DNA of 64,000 nt from an uncultured Prevotella sp. GTDB taxonomy: Bacteria; Bacteroidota; Bacteroidia; Bacteroidales; Bacteroidaceae. The stretch covers positions 34,924 through 98,923 of the forward strand of contig OMVI01000014.1 of assembly GCA_900314455.1 (NCBI GenBank), written 5' to 3'. Below the pieces are notes generated by a model that saw only the letters and a program-made list of their open reading frames with translations, did not search any database and was not told where the DNA came from. Below are positions 26,120-35,205 of this stretch, in pieces; positions within the stretch are counted from its first letter, which is position 1, and each line of letters opens with the position of its first letter. Both the position numbers and the translations under genes were made by a program.

Positions 26120-26881
26120 ATGAGAAAAAGCATTACCATTATAATATTGTTCCTGTTGGCAACGACGGGAATGAATGCGCAAATAGTTACAAAAGCCAAC
26201 AAGGGAAAGATAGCGAGCGACATAAAGGAAGGCGTGAACAATGCCATCGAAACGCTCAACCAGCACTCGCATCCTACAGGTGAGCATGAGCTGTGGGACG
26301 GCTATATTGCTCCGAAAGTGGGACTTGGAATTTCCTCTCTGCCTGGTGCAGGAGGGCGTCCGGAGCTCGGTTTCGTCGGTGGTGTATATGTAGAGGTGTT
26401 CGTTGCCAAAAATTTGGGCTTGTCAATGGAATTGACCTATCAGCACCAAGGTGCCAACAGGGTCCGTTATTCTGAATATGCCGCAATCGCAAATGCCGAT
26501 GGCGAAATTGTTGACCATACCGTCAACACGGCACGATACTACTATAATCTGGATTATATCAACACCTACTATCTCATACACTGGTATCCGTGGCCGACAC
26601 GCCCGATAAGTTTCTACACGGGATTGCAGCTCTCAAGGCTCGTCAATGCCAAGAGCGAAGTCAAGGGTTCATCAACTGCCGACATCAAGGACAGGCTCCA
26701 TAAGGGTGAGCTCAACATACCTATTGGCGTTTCTTGGGAGGTCGGTCAGTGGGAGTTTGACGCCCGATACTTCTTCTCTCCACGAGAGATTGCAAAGACA
26801 CGGCAGGCAAAAGCCATCCTCGGAAACGCCCGCAACATGTCGCTTTCGCTGACAGTAGCTTATAGAATACGGATATTCTGA
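26120..26881 (+). CDS. Outer-membrane beta-barrel protein
   Basis: A 253-residue exported protein. The signal peptide is M-R-K-S-I-T-I-I-I-L-F-L-L-A-T-T-G-M-N-A-Q. After a ~35-residue stretch the sequence becomes amphipathic strands (V-G-L-G-I-S-S-L, F-V-G-G-V-Y-V-E-V-F, Y-Y-Y-N-L-D-Y-I) ending in L-T-V-A-Y-R-I-R-I-F, consistent with an eight-stranded porin-like barrel of the OMP_b-brl type. Its job is unknown. Its stop overlaps the ATG of the PagL-like gene by one base, so the two are made together. Confidence 0.8.
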   Translation: MRKSITIIILFLLATTGMNAQIVTKANKGKIASDIKEGVNNAIETLNQHSHPTGEHELWDGYIAPKVGLGISSLPGAGGRPELGFVGGVYVEVFVAKNLGLSMELTYQHQGANRVRYSEYAAIANADGEIVDHTVNTARYYYNLDYINTYYLIHWYPWPTRPISFYTGLQLSRLVNAKSEVKGSSTADIKDRLHKGELNIPIGVSWEVGQWEFDARYFFSPREIAKTRQAKAILGNARNMSLSLTVAYRIRIF

Positions 26882-28200
26882 TGAAAAGGTTACGCTTCTT
26901 ACTTGCATTATTTATTTTATTACCTGTCATCGCCGAAGCCGAAGTATCTGAGATTGATACGGCAAAGGCAAATCTGTTTCCCGTCGACGACGAGGATGCA
27001 GGCACTGTTGAGACTGTCGTGAAGGACAAGAATATTCCTTCGCGATGGGGCTATTCCGTTTTCGTTTCTCCGGGAAAGGTGCTAGGACTTGACGAATGGG
27101 CCCGTAAATGGATCGTCAAGGACAACACAACATCTGTTGCCGCTGAGCTCAGATATACTCCGCAGCCTGAGGACGGCAATCTTTTCGCAGAGGATTATAA
27201 CTACCCTACTTTCTCGATTGGTTTCCGATACAGTTTCAATCATGGAACTGAACTGACACGAGTTACCGACGAATACAATTCCATTCTTGGCGACGTGGCT
27301 ACCATCTACGGCAAATTCTCTCGCCCGATTTGGAGGACAAAGCACTTTGAGTTTGCTTATTATCTTGGCACGGGTATCGGCTACAGCCACAAGAAATACA
27401 ATAAAACAGACGAAGTGAACAACGAGTTCATCGGCTCTATATGGAATATATACTTCACCGCGGGACTTTCGGCAATGTACAAGATTGACCGCGAGTGGGC
27501 TATAGTTGGCGGAGTCGACTTCAGTCACCATAGTAATGGCGCACTGTATCGCCCTAACAAAGGCACGAATGCCCTCGGTCCGTTCATCGGTATGGCCTAT
27601 ACGCCAAATTCAAATAAGCAGAAAACGGAACAGGTGGCAGAGTCGTCACAAGCTAAAGGAAAGGGATACAGGAAGGGTTTCTACCTTGAGCTTAGCGCAG
27701 GACTTGGCGCCAAGACTCTGCTTGAGGACTGGTTCATAACTCAGAACTACTCCAAGCCGACCGATCCGAAGTACCACACGACCAAGTTCTCTGTTTATGG
27801 AGCGTTCAGTTTTCAGACGGACTTACTCTATAGGTACGCTCGCCGCTGGGCATCGGGTATCGGCTTCGATGTGTTCTATGGCGATTATAATGAGAAGCTG
27901 AAAACTATTGACAAGCAGATGAAGTACCGCGACGAGACGCACAGTCCCTGGTCGATTGGCATAGCTGCCAAACACGAAATCTATTTTGGACAGTTGTCGG
28001 TGAGATGCGGTATCGGTTACTACCTGTATCGTAACATGGGGTATTGGGCTCAACAAGAGGAAAAACGCTATTATGAGCGTGTCGGACTCTTCTACTCATT
28101 CAAAAAACTTGGCAATGCCAGCCTTGGCTTCAGCGTGAACGCACACCTCACCAAGGCGGACTTTACCGAATTGCAAATCAGTTACCCTATAAATCTCTGA
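26881..28200 (+). CDS. PagL-like acyloxyacyl hydrolase (lipid A deacylase), outer membrane
   Basis: A 439-residue exported beta-barrel protein with signal peptide M-K-R-L-R-F-L-L-A-L...A-E-A. The region H216-H217-S218-N219-G220 followed by P225-N226-x-G228-x-N230 matches the His/Ser active-site signature of PagL-type lipid A 3-O-deacylases. PagL itself is ~150-170 residues; here the catalytic segment sits in the middle of a protein more than twice as long, with further strands after a charged linker at about 242-260. Lipid A trimming is inferred from the motif. Ends 38 bases before the convergent fmt gene. Confidence 0.75.
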   Translation: MKRLRFLLALFILLPVIAEAEVSEIDTAKANLFPVDDEDAGTVETVVKDKNIPSRWGYSVFVSPGKVLGLDEWARKWIVKDNTTSVAAELRYTPQPEDGNLFAEDYNYPTFSIGFRYSFNHGTELTRVTDEYNSILGDVATIYGKFSRPIWRTKHFEFAYYLGTGIGYSHKKYNKTDEVNNEFIGSIWNIYFTAGLSAMYKIDREWAIVGGVDFSHHSNGALYRPNKGTNALGPFIGMAYTPNSNKQKTEQVAESSQAKGKGYRKGFYLELSAGLGAKTLLEDWFITQNYSKPTDPKYHTTKFSVYGAFSFQTDLLYRYARRWASGIGFDVFYGDYNEKLKTIDKQMKYRDETHSPWSIGIAAKHEIYFGQLSVRCGIGYYLYRNMGYWAQQEEKRYYERVGLFYSFKKLGNASLGFSVNAHLTKADFTELQISYPINL

Positions 28201-28238
28201 TAAAAGCGTGGCAACTGAAAGGGCAGGACTTCCCTACC

Positions 28239-29219
28239 CTATTTCAATTTGTATTCTTCAACATCGCGGAAACCGTTGAGGAAGTCGCGAGCAAGCATAC
28301 GTTTCTTACCCGAAAGCTGGAGCTCAAGGATTTCAAGCTTATTGTCCGAGGCGTTTACAAAGAGTTTATTGCGCTCCACGGTAAACGTTCCGGGCTCTCC
28401 ATTTGCAGCTGTTGACGTTTTTGCCGACTTGAAAATCTTCATCGTCAGAGCATTCTTTTCCTTTGCTCCGTCAACTCTTACCATATCAGACCATGCGCCT
28501 GGATATGGACTCAGGCCTCTTATGAAATCGTAAACTTTCTTAGCGGGACTCTGCCAGTCGATGTGGCATGTCTCCTTGAATATCTTTGGAGCAGGTTTCA
28601 AGTCCGAATCATCTTCCGGTTGGGCTATGCTTTCAATCTCGCCGTTGCCCTCTATGAGCTTGTCTATAGTCTCCTCGGCAGCCTCAGCTCCTAGTTTCAT
28701 AAGACCGTCATAGACGTATTCGACATCAGCATCATCAGGAATCGGGAATGGTTTCTGAAGAATTATCCTGCCGGTGTCAATATCCTTGTCGAGGAAGAAA
28801 GTCGTAACGCCGGTCTCTGTCTCTCCGTTTATGACCGCCCAGTTTATCGGAGCGGCACCTCGATACTGTGGAAGCAAGGCAGCATGGACGTTGAATGTAC
28901 CGTAGCGGGGCATCGACCAAACGACTTCCGGCAGCATACGGAATGCGACAACGACCTGTAAGTCGGCTTTGTAGCTTGCAAGTTCGTTCACGAAAGCCTC
29001 ATCCTTCATCTTTACCGGTTGAAGAACGGGCAGATTGTGGGCAACTGCATACTGTTTGACAGCCGAGGGTTGGAGTCTGTCTTGATGGCGTCCGACGGGT
29101 TTGTCGGGCTGAGTCACGACGGCGACAACATTGTATCCGCCTTCTATAAGTGTACTTAGCGTGCCGACAGCGAACTCCGGCGTGCCCATGAATATTATCC
29201 TTAAGTCTTTCTTTTCCAT
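28239..29219 (-). CDS. fmt: Methionyl-tRNA formyltransferase
   Basis: A 326-residue enzyme formylating initiator Met-tRNA. Visible are the N-terminal R-I-I-F-M-G-T-P-E-F-A block, the formyl-folate catalytic region N-V-H-A-A-L-L-P-Q-Y-R-G-A-A-P-I-N near residues 109-125 with asparagine, histidine and later aspartate (F-L-D-K-D-I-D-T-G), and the C-terminal oligonucleotide-binding domain. It lies 73 bases behind the chloride-channel gene on the same strand. Confidence 0.96.
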   Translation of the reverse strand: MEKKDLRIIFMGTPEFAVGTLSTLIEGGYNVVAVVTQPDKPVGRHQDRLQPSAVKQYAVAHNLPVLQPVKMKDEAFVNELASYKADLQVVVAFRMLPEVVWSMPRYGTFNVHAALLPQYRGAAPINWAVINGETETGVTTFFLDKDIDTGRIILQKPFPIPDDADVEYVYDGLMKLGAEAAEETIDKLIEGNGEIESIAQPEDDSDLKPAPKIFKETCHIDWQSPAKKVYDFIRGLSPYPGAWSDMVRVDGAKEKNALTMKIFKSAKTSTAANGEPGTFTVERNKLFVNASDNKLEILELQLSGKKRMLARDFLNGFRDVEEYKLK

Positions 29220-29292
29220 TACGTTTGTTTTTTAAAAGCCTTCACAACGTGAAGACATACCTAACCGCTACTGCATCTGCACATGGGCGAAG

Positions 29293-31113
29293 CTACTCCT
29301 CACTCATATCGGCGACAATCTGACGGTAGGTGGAATAAATATGTGTACGGGTTATATAGCCCTTCAGACATTCGTTTTCGTCGAGAACAGGGAGCATCTG
29401 GGCATTCGTCTTCTCAAACTTCTTCATGACTTCTTCGGCATTATCGTTGACATGAAGTATTGCTGCCGGAGGTGTCATCAATTGCGAGACGCGGAACCGA
29501 TGGTATAGTTCTGTACGGAAAATGACGTGTCTTATCTTCGTGATGTCAATCTCGCCAAGCAGGTGCTTAGCATCGTCGAGAACGGGAATGTACGATGTAC
29601 GGCTTCGACTGATTGCGTGAACGAGCTCACCCATCTCCATATCGGGATGCACGGCGGTGTAGTCCTTGTCAATAAGACTATCGAGGGACATCAGCGTAAG
29701 AACTGATTTGTCGGTGTGGTGGGTGATGAGTTTGCCCTCATGAGCAAGCCGGATGGCATAGATACTGTGCTTCTCGAAAATGGAGATGGTAAGGTATGCC
29801 GATATGGCTACTATAATAAGAGGTATGAAGAGTTGGTATCCACCGGTCAGTTCAGCTATAAGGAAGATACCCGTTAAGGGCGCATGCATGACTGCCGCCA
29901 TAACTCCAGCCATGCCATAGAGGGTGAAGTTCTTCTCCGGAATGTACACTCCGATTTGGTACATGTTCCAAAAACGTGAGAAGAAGAAGCCTCCGAAGCC
30001 ACCAATAAACAGTGAAGGTGCGAACGTACCGCCACATCCTCCGGCCCCGTTTGTAGCACTTGTGGCAAAGACCTTTGTCATCATGACAAGTCCGACATAA
30101 ACAATTAGCAAGTCGCTGTTGCCCGCGAACATCGAGCCTTGCATCACATGGCCCCAGTCAGCAGGTGTTTTACCACCGATAAAGTAAGCCAGTGAATTGT
30201 AACCTTCACCATACAGTGACGGGAAAAAGAAAATTAACGTTGACAGAACCAAACCGCCGGCAAGCAGTTTGATATACGGATGATTCGACAGCTTTGCGAA
30301 ACCGCTTTCGCACCAGGTCATTACACGCATGAAGTAGAGCCCCAGGAAACCGCAGAAGATACCAAGCAGTATCACAGCCGGTACGCGGTCGAGTTCCCAA
30401 GCACCATCCATGTGGAAGACAAACAATGATGCATCGCCCGTGAAAAGGCTTGAGAAGCACGTCGCCGTGACACTTGATATCATGATAGGAAGAAGCGATC
30501 CCATCGTCAAATCGACCATAAGGACTTCCAAGGTGAACACAAGTCCGGCTATAGGGGCCTTGAATATGCCCGCAATAGCCGCCGTAGCGCCACAACCGAC
30601 AAGCAGCATCATGGTCTTGTTGTCAAGGTGGAATATCTGTCCTAAGCGTGAACCGATGGCGGAACCAGTAAGAACGATAGGAGCCTCAGCACCCACAGAA
30701 CCACCAAAGCCAATGGTTATGGCAGATGCAATGACAGATGACCAGCAGTTGTGGGCCTTCAATCGACTCTGCTTAGTTGAGATTGCGTAAAGCACACGGG
30801 TGATTCCGTGAGATATATTGTCTTTAACAATGTACTTGATGAACAGCGACGTGAGCCATATTCCTACTATTGGGAAGACGAGGAAGAGCCAGTTGAGACG
30901 GTCAACGGCAAATCCCGAGACCAGCAAAATCTGTATTTGGTGTATCAGCCAGTGCAGAACGTAAGCGGCAACAGCAGCCAGGAAGCCCACGACGAACGCC
31001 AACACCAACACGAACTGATTGTCGCTGATGTGCTTCACACGCCACTCTATAAAGCGGTCGAGCAAACTCTGCCGTTCCTCAGGTATATTAATGTTTATCG
31101 CTGCTGCATTCAT
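29293..31113 (-). CDS. ClC-family chloride channel/antiporter with CBS domains
   Basis: A 606-residue polytopic ClC protein. The selectivity-filter glutamate motif G-S-V-G-A-E-A-P is at residues 138-145 (E143 as the gating glutamate, against G-R-E-G-P in E. coli ClC). Membrane helices extend to about residue 430 and a pair of CBS domains occupies about 470-600, which usually bind adenine nucleotides. Channel or H+/Cl- antiporter cannot be told from this. It starts 15 bases after the tsaC/sua5 gene. Confidence 0.92.
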   Translation of the reverse strand: MNAAAININIPEERQSLLDRFIEWRVKHISDNQFVLVLAFVVGFLAAVAAYVLHWLIHQIQILLVSGFAVDRLNWLFLVFPIVGIWLTSLFIKYIVKDNISHGITRVLYAISTKQSRLKAHNCWSSVIASAITIGFGGSVGAEAPIVLTGSAIGSRLGQIFHLDNKTMMLLVGCGATAAIAGIFKAPIAGLVFTLEVLMVDLTMGSLLPIMISSVTATCFSSLFTGDASLFVFHMDGAWELDRVPAVILLGIFCGFLGLYFMRVMTWCESGFAKLSNHPYIKLLAGGLVLSTLIFFFPSLYGEGYNSLAYFIGGKTPADWGHVMQGSMFAGNSDLLIVYVGLVMMTKVFATSATNGAGGCGGTFAPSLFIGGFGGFFFSRFWNMYQIGVYIPEKNFTLYGMAGVMAAVMHAPLTGIFLIAELTGGYQLFIPLIIVAISAYLTISIFEKHSIYAIRLAHEGKLITHHTDKSVLTLMSLDSLIDKDYTAVHPDMEMGELVHAISRSRTSYIPVLDDAKHLLGEIDITKIRHVIFRTELYHRFRVSQLMTPPAAILHVNDNAEEVMKKFEKTNAQMLPVLDENECLKGYITRTHIYSTYRQIVADMSEE

Positions 31114-31128
31114 TTGAACTGCACCTTT

Positions 31129-31749
31129 CTACTTTCGAATTACAGACACTTCGCCGTCAGCCTTCAGCTTGATAATACTTGAAGGCTTGTGTGGCTTCTT
31201 TTCGTTGCGTCGACTTTCACAAACGTAGTCTACAGCATCAAGTATTAACGGGTCAATGTCGCAATAATTCTGTGCGGCGGGGTGTCCGCTGATATTCGCA
31301 CTGGTAGATACTATCGCCTTCTGGAAGCGGAAGCAGAGTTCATGGGAGAACTCCTCGTTTGTTATTCTTATACCAATGCTGCCGTCATCGGCAATCAGAT
31401 TGGGTGCGAGATTTACCGCATTATCGAGTATTATAGTAGTTGGCTTGGTCACAGAGTCTATCAAGTCCCACGCAACACTTGGCACATTGCGCACGTAACG
31501 CTGCAAACGGGCATCGGAATCGACAAGGCAGATGAGAGCCTTGGAGTCGTCCCGACGCTTTATCTTGTATATTCTGTCGACTGCTTCGGCATTGGTGGCA
31601 TCGCAGCCAATCCCCCAGACGGTGTCCGTAGGATAGAGAATGACTCCGCCACGACGCATGCATTCAATGGCACGCTTGATGTCTTCTTCCTGTTTCACTA
31701 TGCTTTTCTCCTTACTAAAAATAAAGATGACACCTTCGGATTTCATCAA
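31129..31749 (-). CDS. L-threonylcarbamoyladenylate synthase (Sua5/YciO/YrdC family)
   Basis: A 206-residue YrdC-fold enzyme making threonylcarbamoyl-AMP for t6A37 modification of tRNAs reading ANN. The family core G-G-V-I-L-Y-P-T-D-T-V-W-G-I-G-C is at about residues 34-49 and K-R-R-D-D-S-K-A near 65-72. The short length puts it in the TsaC-like rather than the two-domain Sua5 group. The extra N-terminal ~18 residues are unusual, and a GTG at codon 18 is an alternative start. A full consensus promoter lies at 31790-31820 inside the upstream terminator. First gene of an operon with clc and fmt. Confidence 0.9.
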   Translation of the reverse strand: MMKSEGVIFIFSKEKSIVKQEEDIKRAIECMRRGGVILYPTDTVWGIGCDATNAEAVDRIYKIKRRDDSKALICLVDSDARLQRYVRNVPSVAWDLIDSVTKPTTIILDNAVNLAPNLIADDGSIGIRITNEEFSHELCFRFQKAIVSTSANISGHPAAQNYCDIDPLILDAVDYVCESRRNEKKPHKPSSIIKLKADGEVSVIRK

Positions 31750-31789
31750 TTCTCATCATATTGTTATCGTGTCATCCCAAGTTTGAACA

Positions 31790-31820
31790 CAAAGGTAAAC
31801 CAAAAAGGGGAAAGAACAAA
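31790..31820 (-). promoter_or_regulatory. Consensus promoter for the tsaC-clc-fmt operon, embedded in a terminator
   Basis: On the minus strand TTTG (31817-31820), 19-base spacer, TACCTTTG (31790-31797). The -33 box lies in the loop of the terminator hairpin at 31802-31834. Confidence 0.75.
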
Positions 31821-31834
31821 ACTTTCCCCTTTTT
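31802..31834 (-). terminator. Terminator of the ROK kinase gene
   Basis: A perfect 13-bp stem AAAAAGGGGAAAG / CTTTCCCCTTTTT with a seven-base loop, 60 bases after the ROK stop codon. Read on the minus strand it ends in a U-run. Confidence 0.8.
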
Positions 31835-31894
31835 ATTTTACGTTATCGTTTGCGAATTAAACCTATATCAAAAACAGGCATCCGCATACAATGT

Positions 31895-32869
31895 TTACAA
31901 ATCCCAGCCTATTGCCGATGCTCCGAGGACAGCGGCACTGGCATCGTCGAGGGTACTAACGAGGAATTTAGCCTTGCCACGGAAAATGCTCATGACATGA
32001 TTGTTGTACTCTTTCTCAATTGGCTTCATAAGCAAGTCGCCTGCCTTTGTAAGTCCACCAAAGAAGATGAAAGCCTCCGGCGAAATGAAAGTGGCGAAGT
32101 CTGCGCACGCGTCACCAAGCATTTTGCCCGTGAACTCATATACTCGCTTTGCAAGAGGGTCGCCCTTTGCGGCAGCAAGACTTACGTCAAGCGATGTTAT
32201 CTTCTCAGAGTCGAGATTACGGAGGATGCTTTCCTCAGTGCTCTCGATGAGGAATTCGCGTGCTGTGCGAGCCACACCCGTTGCCGAGCAGTAGGCTTCA
32301 AGACAGCCATTACGTCCACAACCGCAAGAGCGTCCGTTCTCGCGTACCATCGTAACGTGTCCCAACTCGCCTGCGAAACCATCGCATCCATATACCAGCT
32401 GACCGTTGACAACGATACCGGAGCCCACTCCCGTGCCGAGGGTAAGCATGATGAAGTTTTTCATTCCACGTGCTACGCCATACTGCATCTCGCCGATTGC
32501 AGCTGCATTAGCGTCATTAGTGATACCTACAGGGATACCAAGCTGACCCGAGAACATCTGTGCCAGCGGAACGATAGAGTCGTGAGCCCATACCAAGTTA
32601 GGCGCAAACTCGATGGTTCCCTTATAGAAGTTCGCGTTAGGAGCTCCTATACCCATAGCCTTAATAGTAGCAATGCCGCCAACTTGCTCAATGATTGGCC
32701 GCAAAGACTTTACACCGGCATCGACGAAATCTTCAACTTTCGTGTACTGTTGTGTCTTTATTGCACTTGTGGCAAGTATCTCACCACGCTGATTCACAAT
32801 ACCAAATACGGAGTTTGTACCTCCCAGGTCCAATCCGATTACATACAGTTTTGGCTGTTGTTCTTCCAT
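31895..32869 (-). CDS. ROK-family glucokinase
   Basis: A 324-residue sugar kinase. ATP site D-L-G-G-T-N-S is at residues 14-20, E-L-G-H precedes the zinc motif C-x-C-G-x-x-G-C-x-E near residues 176-190 (C-G-C-G-R-N-G-C-L-E). ROK kinases phosphorylate glucose or amino-sugars in the cytosol; Bacteroidales depend on such enzymes because they take up free sugars without a PTS. Glucose is the likely substrate. It is monocistronic with a full consensus promoter. Confidence 0.92.
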   Translation of the reverse strand: MEEQQPKLYVIGLDLGGTNSVFGIVNQRGEILATSAIKTQQYTKVEDFVDAGVKSLRPIIEQVGGIATIKAMGIGAPNANFYKGTIEFAPNLVWAHDSIVPLAQMFSGQLGIPVGITNDANAAAIGEMQYGVARGMKNFIMLTLGTGVGSGIVVNGQLVYGCDGFAGELGHVTMVRENGRSCGCGRNGCLEAYCSATGVARTAREFLIESTEESILRNLDSEKITSLDVSLAAAKGDPLAKRVYEFTGKMLGDACADFATFISPEAFIFFGGLTKAGDLLMKPIEKEYNNHVMSIFRGKAKFLVSTLDDASAAVLGASAIGWDL

Positions 32870-32904
32870 TGATAAATAGACTTTAGTTAGAAATTATCAT
32901 GACG

Positions 32905-32935
32905 CAAAGATATTAATTTTTGCTGACGTAACAAA
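32905..32935 (-). promoter_or_regulatory. Consensus promoter for the ROK glucokinase
   Basis: On the minus strand TTTG (32932-32935), exactly 19 bases, TATCTTTG (32905-32912), about 35 bases before the ATG. Confidence 0.75.
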
Positions 32936-32950
32936 GTTTTGCACGTGAAA

Positions 32951-32982
32951 TTTGCTTATTTCACATATTTTTCGCAATTTTG
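32951..32982 (+). promoter_or_regulatory. Near-consensus promoter for the lysE-rfbD-prfC run
   Basis: TTTG (32951-32954), 20-base spacer, CAATTTTG (32975-32982) with one mismatch from TAnnTTTG; the ATG at 32994 follows 11 bases later. Confidence 0.55.
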
Positions 32983-32993
32983 CACATCAAATT

Positions 32994-33689
32994 ATGAACA
33001 CGTTGCTATCTTCAAACTGGCCTATTGATATTCTTGAACTTATCATCAAGGGAATGATAATAGGTATGGCGGCATCGGCACCGATGGGACCTGTGGGCAT
33101 ACTCTGCGTTCAACGGACTCAGAAGAAAGGCCGTTGGTACGGCTTTGTCACGGGTGTTGGGGCTGCTTGCAGCGACCTTATCTATGCCATTATCACTGGT
33201 ATTGGCATCAGTTTCATACTCGACTTCATCAACAACCCTGCCTATAAGTTCTACTTTCAGCTTGCAGGCGGACTCATGTTGCTTGGTTTCGGACTCTACA
33301 GCATGCTCAACAATCCGCTCAGAAATGCCCGCGAAGGTGGGCAAAAGAGCAAAGGGACACTCTGGTACAACTGTTGGACAGGCTTTCTGATAACCTTCAG
33401 CAACCCGCTTATTGTACTGCTGTTCATGGCTTTGTTCAGCATGCTGAACTTTGTAACGCCCGACCATCCTCTCGCCATGTGCATAGGCTACGCCAGTATC
33501 ATATCCGGAGCACTGCTTTGGTGGTACGGTCTGACTTGGCTTATTGACAAAGTGCGTGAGAAATGGGACGAGCAAGGAGTCGTAATCATCAACCGCATCA
33601 TCGGTGCTCTGGTCATAATATTCAGTATTATAACCCTTATTGGCACCATATTCAACATCTATTTATTACCGATAAATGTTCATTGCTAA
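32994..33689 (+). CDS. LysE-family transporter
   Basis: A 231-residue, six-helix membrane protein of the LysE/RhtB exporter superfamily, which exports amino acids or related small molecules. The family block G-M-A-A-S-A-P-M-G-P-V-G-I-L-C lies near residues 21-35. The substrate is unknown. The start at 32994 was chosen because the frame upstream overlaps the promoter. Its end overlaps the DUF4924 gene by 14 bases. Confidence 0.85.
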   Translation: MNTLLSSNWPIDILELIIKGMIIGMAASAPMGPVGILCVQRTQKKGRWYGFVTGVGAACSDLIYAIITGIGISFILDFINNPAYKFYFQLAGGLMLLGFGLYSMLNNPLRNAREGGQKSKGTLWYNCWTGFLITFSNPLIVLLFMALFSMLNFVTPDHPLAMCIGYASIISGALLWWYGLTWLIDKVREKWDEQGVVIINRIIGALVIIFSIITLIGTIFNIYLLPINVHC

Positions 33690-34287
33690 GAAATTAAAGA
33701 AAGAAAACATCGTAGAATATCTGCTTTACATGTGGCAGATAGAGGATATTATTCGCGCATACGGCTGTTCTCTGCCCGTGATAGAGAAGAACTACATCAG
33801 CAAATTCGACTATTCTGACGACCAGAAGGCTGACGAAGCCGACTGGTTCGGCAACCTTATCCGCATGATGAACTCCGAAGGAAAGCGCGAGCAGGGACAT
33901 CTTGACATTAATAATATTGTATTGAAGGACTTGAACGAGCTCCACAACGCCCTTCTCAATTCAAACAATTATCCCTTCTACAACGCCGAATACTACAAGG
34001 TTCTGCCTTTCATAGTAGAGATAAGGAACAGGAACCGGCAGGCGGAGAAGCGCATCCGCGAAGAGGGAAGTACCGAAAAGCCTGCCATCGACGCAAGTGA
34101 GGACAAGAGCGAGATAGAGACCTGCCTCGAAGTACTTTACGGAATAATGCTCCTGAGGATGCAAAACAAGAAGATTTCGCCCGAAACCGAGAACGCCGTC
34201 AAGGAGATAACGACCTTCGTCGGCATGCTTTCCGACTACTATCAGCAGGACAAGGAGGGCAAGCTAAAGGGCCTCGAGCAGGCGTAA
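33676..34287 (+). CDS. DUF4924 family protein
   Basis: A 203-residue, charged, mostly helical cytosolic protein of the Bacteroidota family DUF4924, function unknown. No membrane segment, signal or catalytic motif is visible; E-N-I-V-E-Y-L-L-Y-M-W-Q-I-E-D near the N-terminus is its most conserved-looking block. Translationally coupled to the exporter upstream (14-base overlap) and 35 bases before rfbD. Confidence 0.85.
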   Translation: MFIAKKLKKENIVEYLLYMWQIEDIIRAYGCSLPVIEKNYISKFDYSDDQKADEADWFGNLIRMMNSEGKREQGHLDINNIVLKDLNELHNALLNSNNYPFYNAEYYKVLPFIVEIRNRNRQAEKRIREEGSTEKPAIDASEDKSEIETCLEVLYGIMLLRMQNKKISPETENAVKEITTFVGMLSDYYQQDKEGKLKGLEQA

Positions 34288-34322
34288 GGCACATTTTTCA
34301 CGAACTAACAAACTTCATAATT

Positions 34323-35204
34323 ATGAATATTTTAGTAACAGGCGCCAACGGACAGTTGGGCAACGAGATGCAAATCGTCTCGAAGAACAGCAAGGACAAC
34401 TATATCTTCACTGATGTCTGTGAAGGTTACAAAAAGTTGGACATCACCGACATCGATGCCATTCGCGAGGAAGTGAAAGCCAACGACATACAGTGCATCA
34501 TCAATTGCGCTGCATGGACGAACGTCGACAAGGCAGAAACGGCGGGCGAAATTGTCGAAACGCTCAACGCCAAGGCACCGGAGAACCTGGCAAAGGTCAT
34601 GAAAGAGGTTGGCGGACTGCTCGTTCACATCTCGACCGACTATGTTTTCGGCGGCGACCCGTACAATACACCATGCCGAGAGGACCAGAAAGGCACACCG
34701 ACGGGTGTCTACGGACTGACAAAACTGCACGGTGAGCAACTCATTCAGGCAACAGGCGTAAAGTATATCATACTCCGTACCGCTTGGCTTTATTCCGAAT
34801 TCGGTCACAATTTCGTAAAAACGATGCTCAACCTGACAGCCACGAAGCCACAGCTGAAGGTCGTTTTCGACCAGACAGGTACTCCTACATACGCCGGCGA
34901 CCTTGCCAACGCCATCTTCGACATAGTGGAGAACCGCAAGTACGACGGCAACGAGGGCATTTACCACTTCTCCAACGAAGGCGTTTGCTCATGGTATGAC
35001 TTCACGAAGAAGATTGCAGAGCTTGCCGGTCACACCGATTGCGACATCGAACCATGCCACAGCGACGAGTTCCCGTCACCCGTCAAGCGCCCGGCATACA
35101 GTGTTCTCGACAAGACAAAGATAAAGAACACGTTCGGAATAAAGATTCCTTACTGGGTCGACTCACTCAAAAAGTGCGAGGAAACGCTGCTGAAGAATAA
35201 ATAA
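34323..35204 (+). CDS. rfbD: dTDP-4-dehydrorhamnose reductase
   Basis: A 293-residue short-chain dehydrogenase making dTDP-L-rhamnose for surface polysaccharide. The NAD(P) loop G-A-N-G-Q-L-G is at residues 7-13, S-T-D-Y-V-F near 103-108, and the catalytic Y-x3-K is in Y-G-L-T-K around 131-135. The other rhamnose genes (rfbA, B, C) are not in this window. It is followed by prfC after one base. Confidence 0.94.
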   Translation: MNILVTGANGQLGNEMQIVSKNSKDNYIFTDVCEGYKKLDITDIDAIREEVKANDIQCIINCAAWTNVDKAETAGEIVETLNAKAPENLAKVMKEVGGLLVHISTDYVFGGDPYNTPCREDQKGTPTGVYGLTKLHGEQLIQATGVKYIILRTAWLYSEFGHNFVKTMLNLTATKPQLKVVFDQTGTPTYAGDLANAIFDIVENRKYDGNEGIYHFSNEGVCSWYDFTKKIAELAGHTDCDIEPCHSDEFPSPVKRPAYSVLDKTKIKNTFGIKIPYWVDSLKKCEETLLKNK

Positions 35205-35205
35205 T

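Noticed and set aside
26011-26259. 83-codon extension of the DUF3078 protein
   Set aside because: It overlaps the divergent gene and both promoters, and would put the signal peptide in the middle of the protein.
31850-32872. 340-residue plus-strand frame opposite the ROK kinase
   Set aside because: The minus frame has all ROK motifs and a full promoter; this is a shadow.
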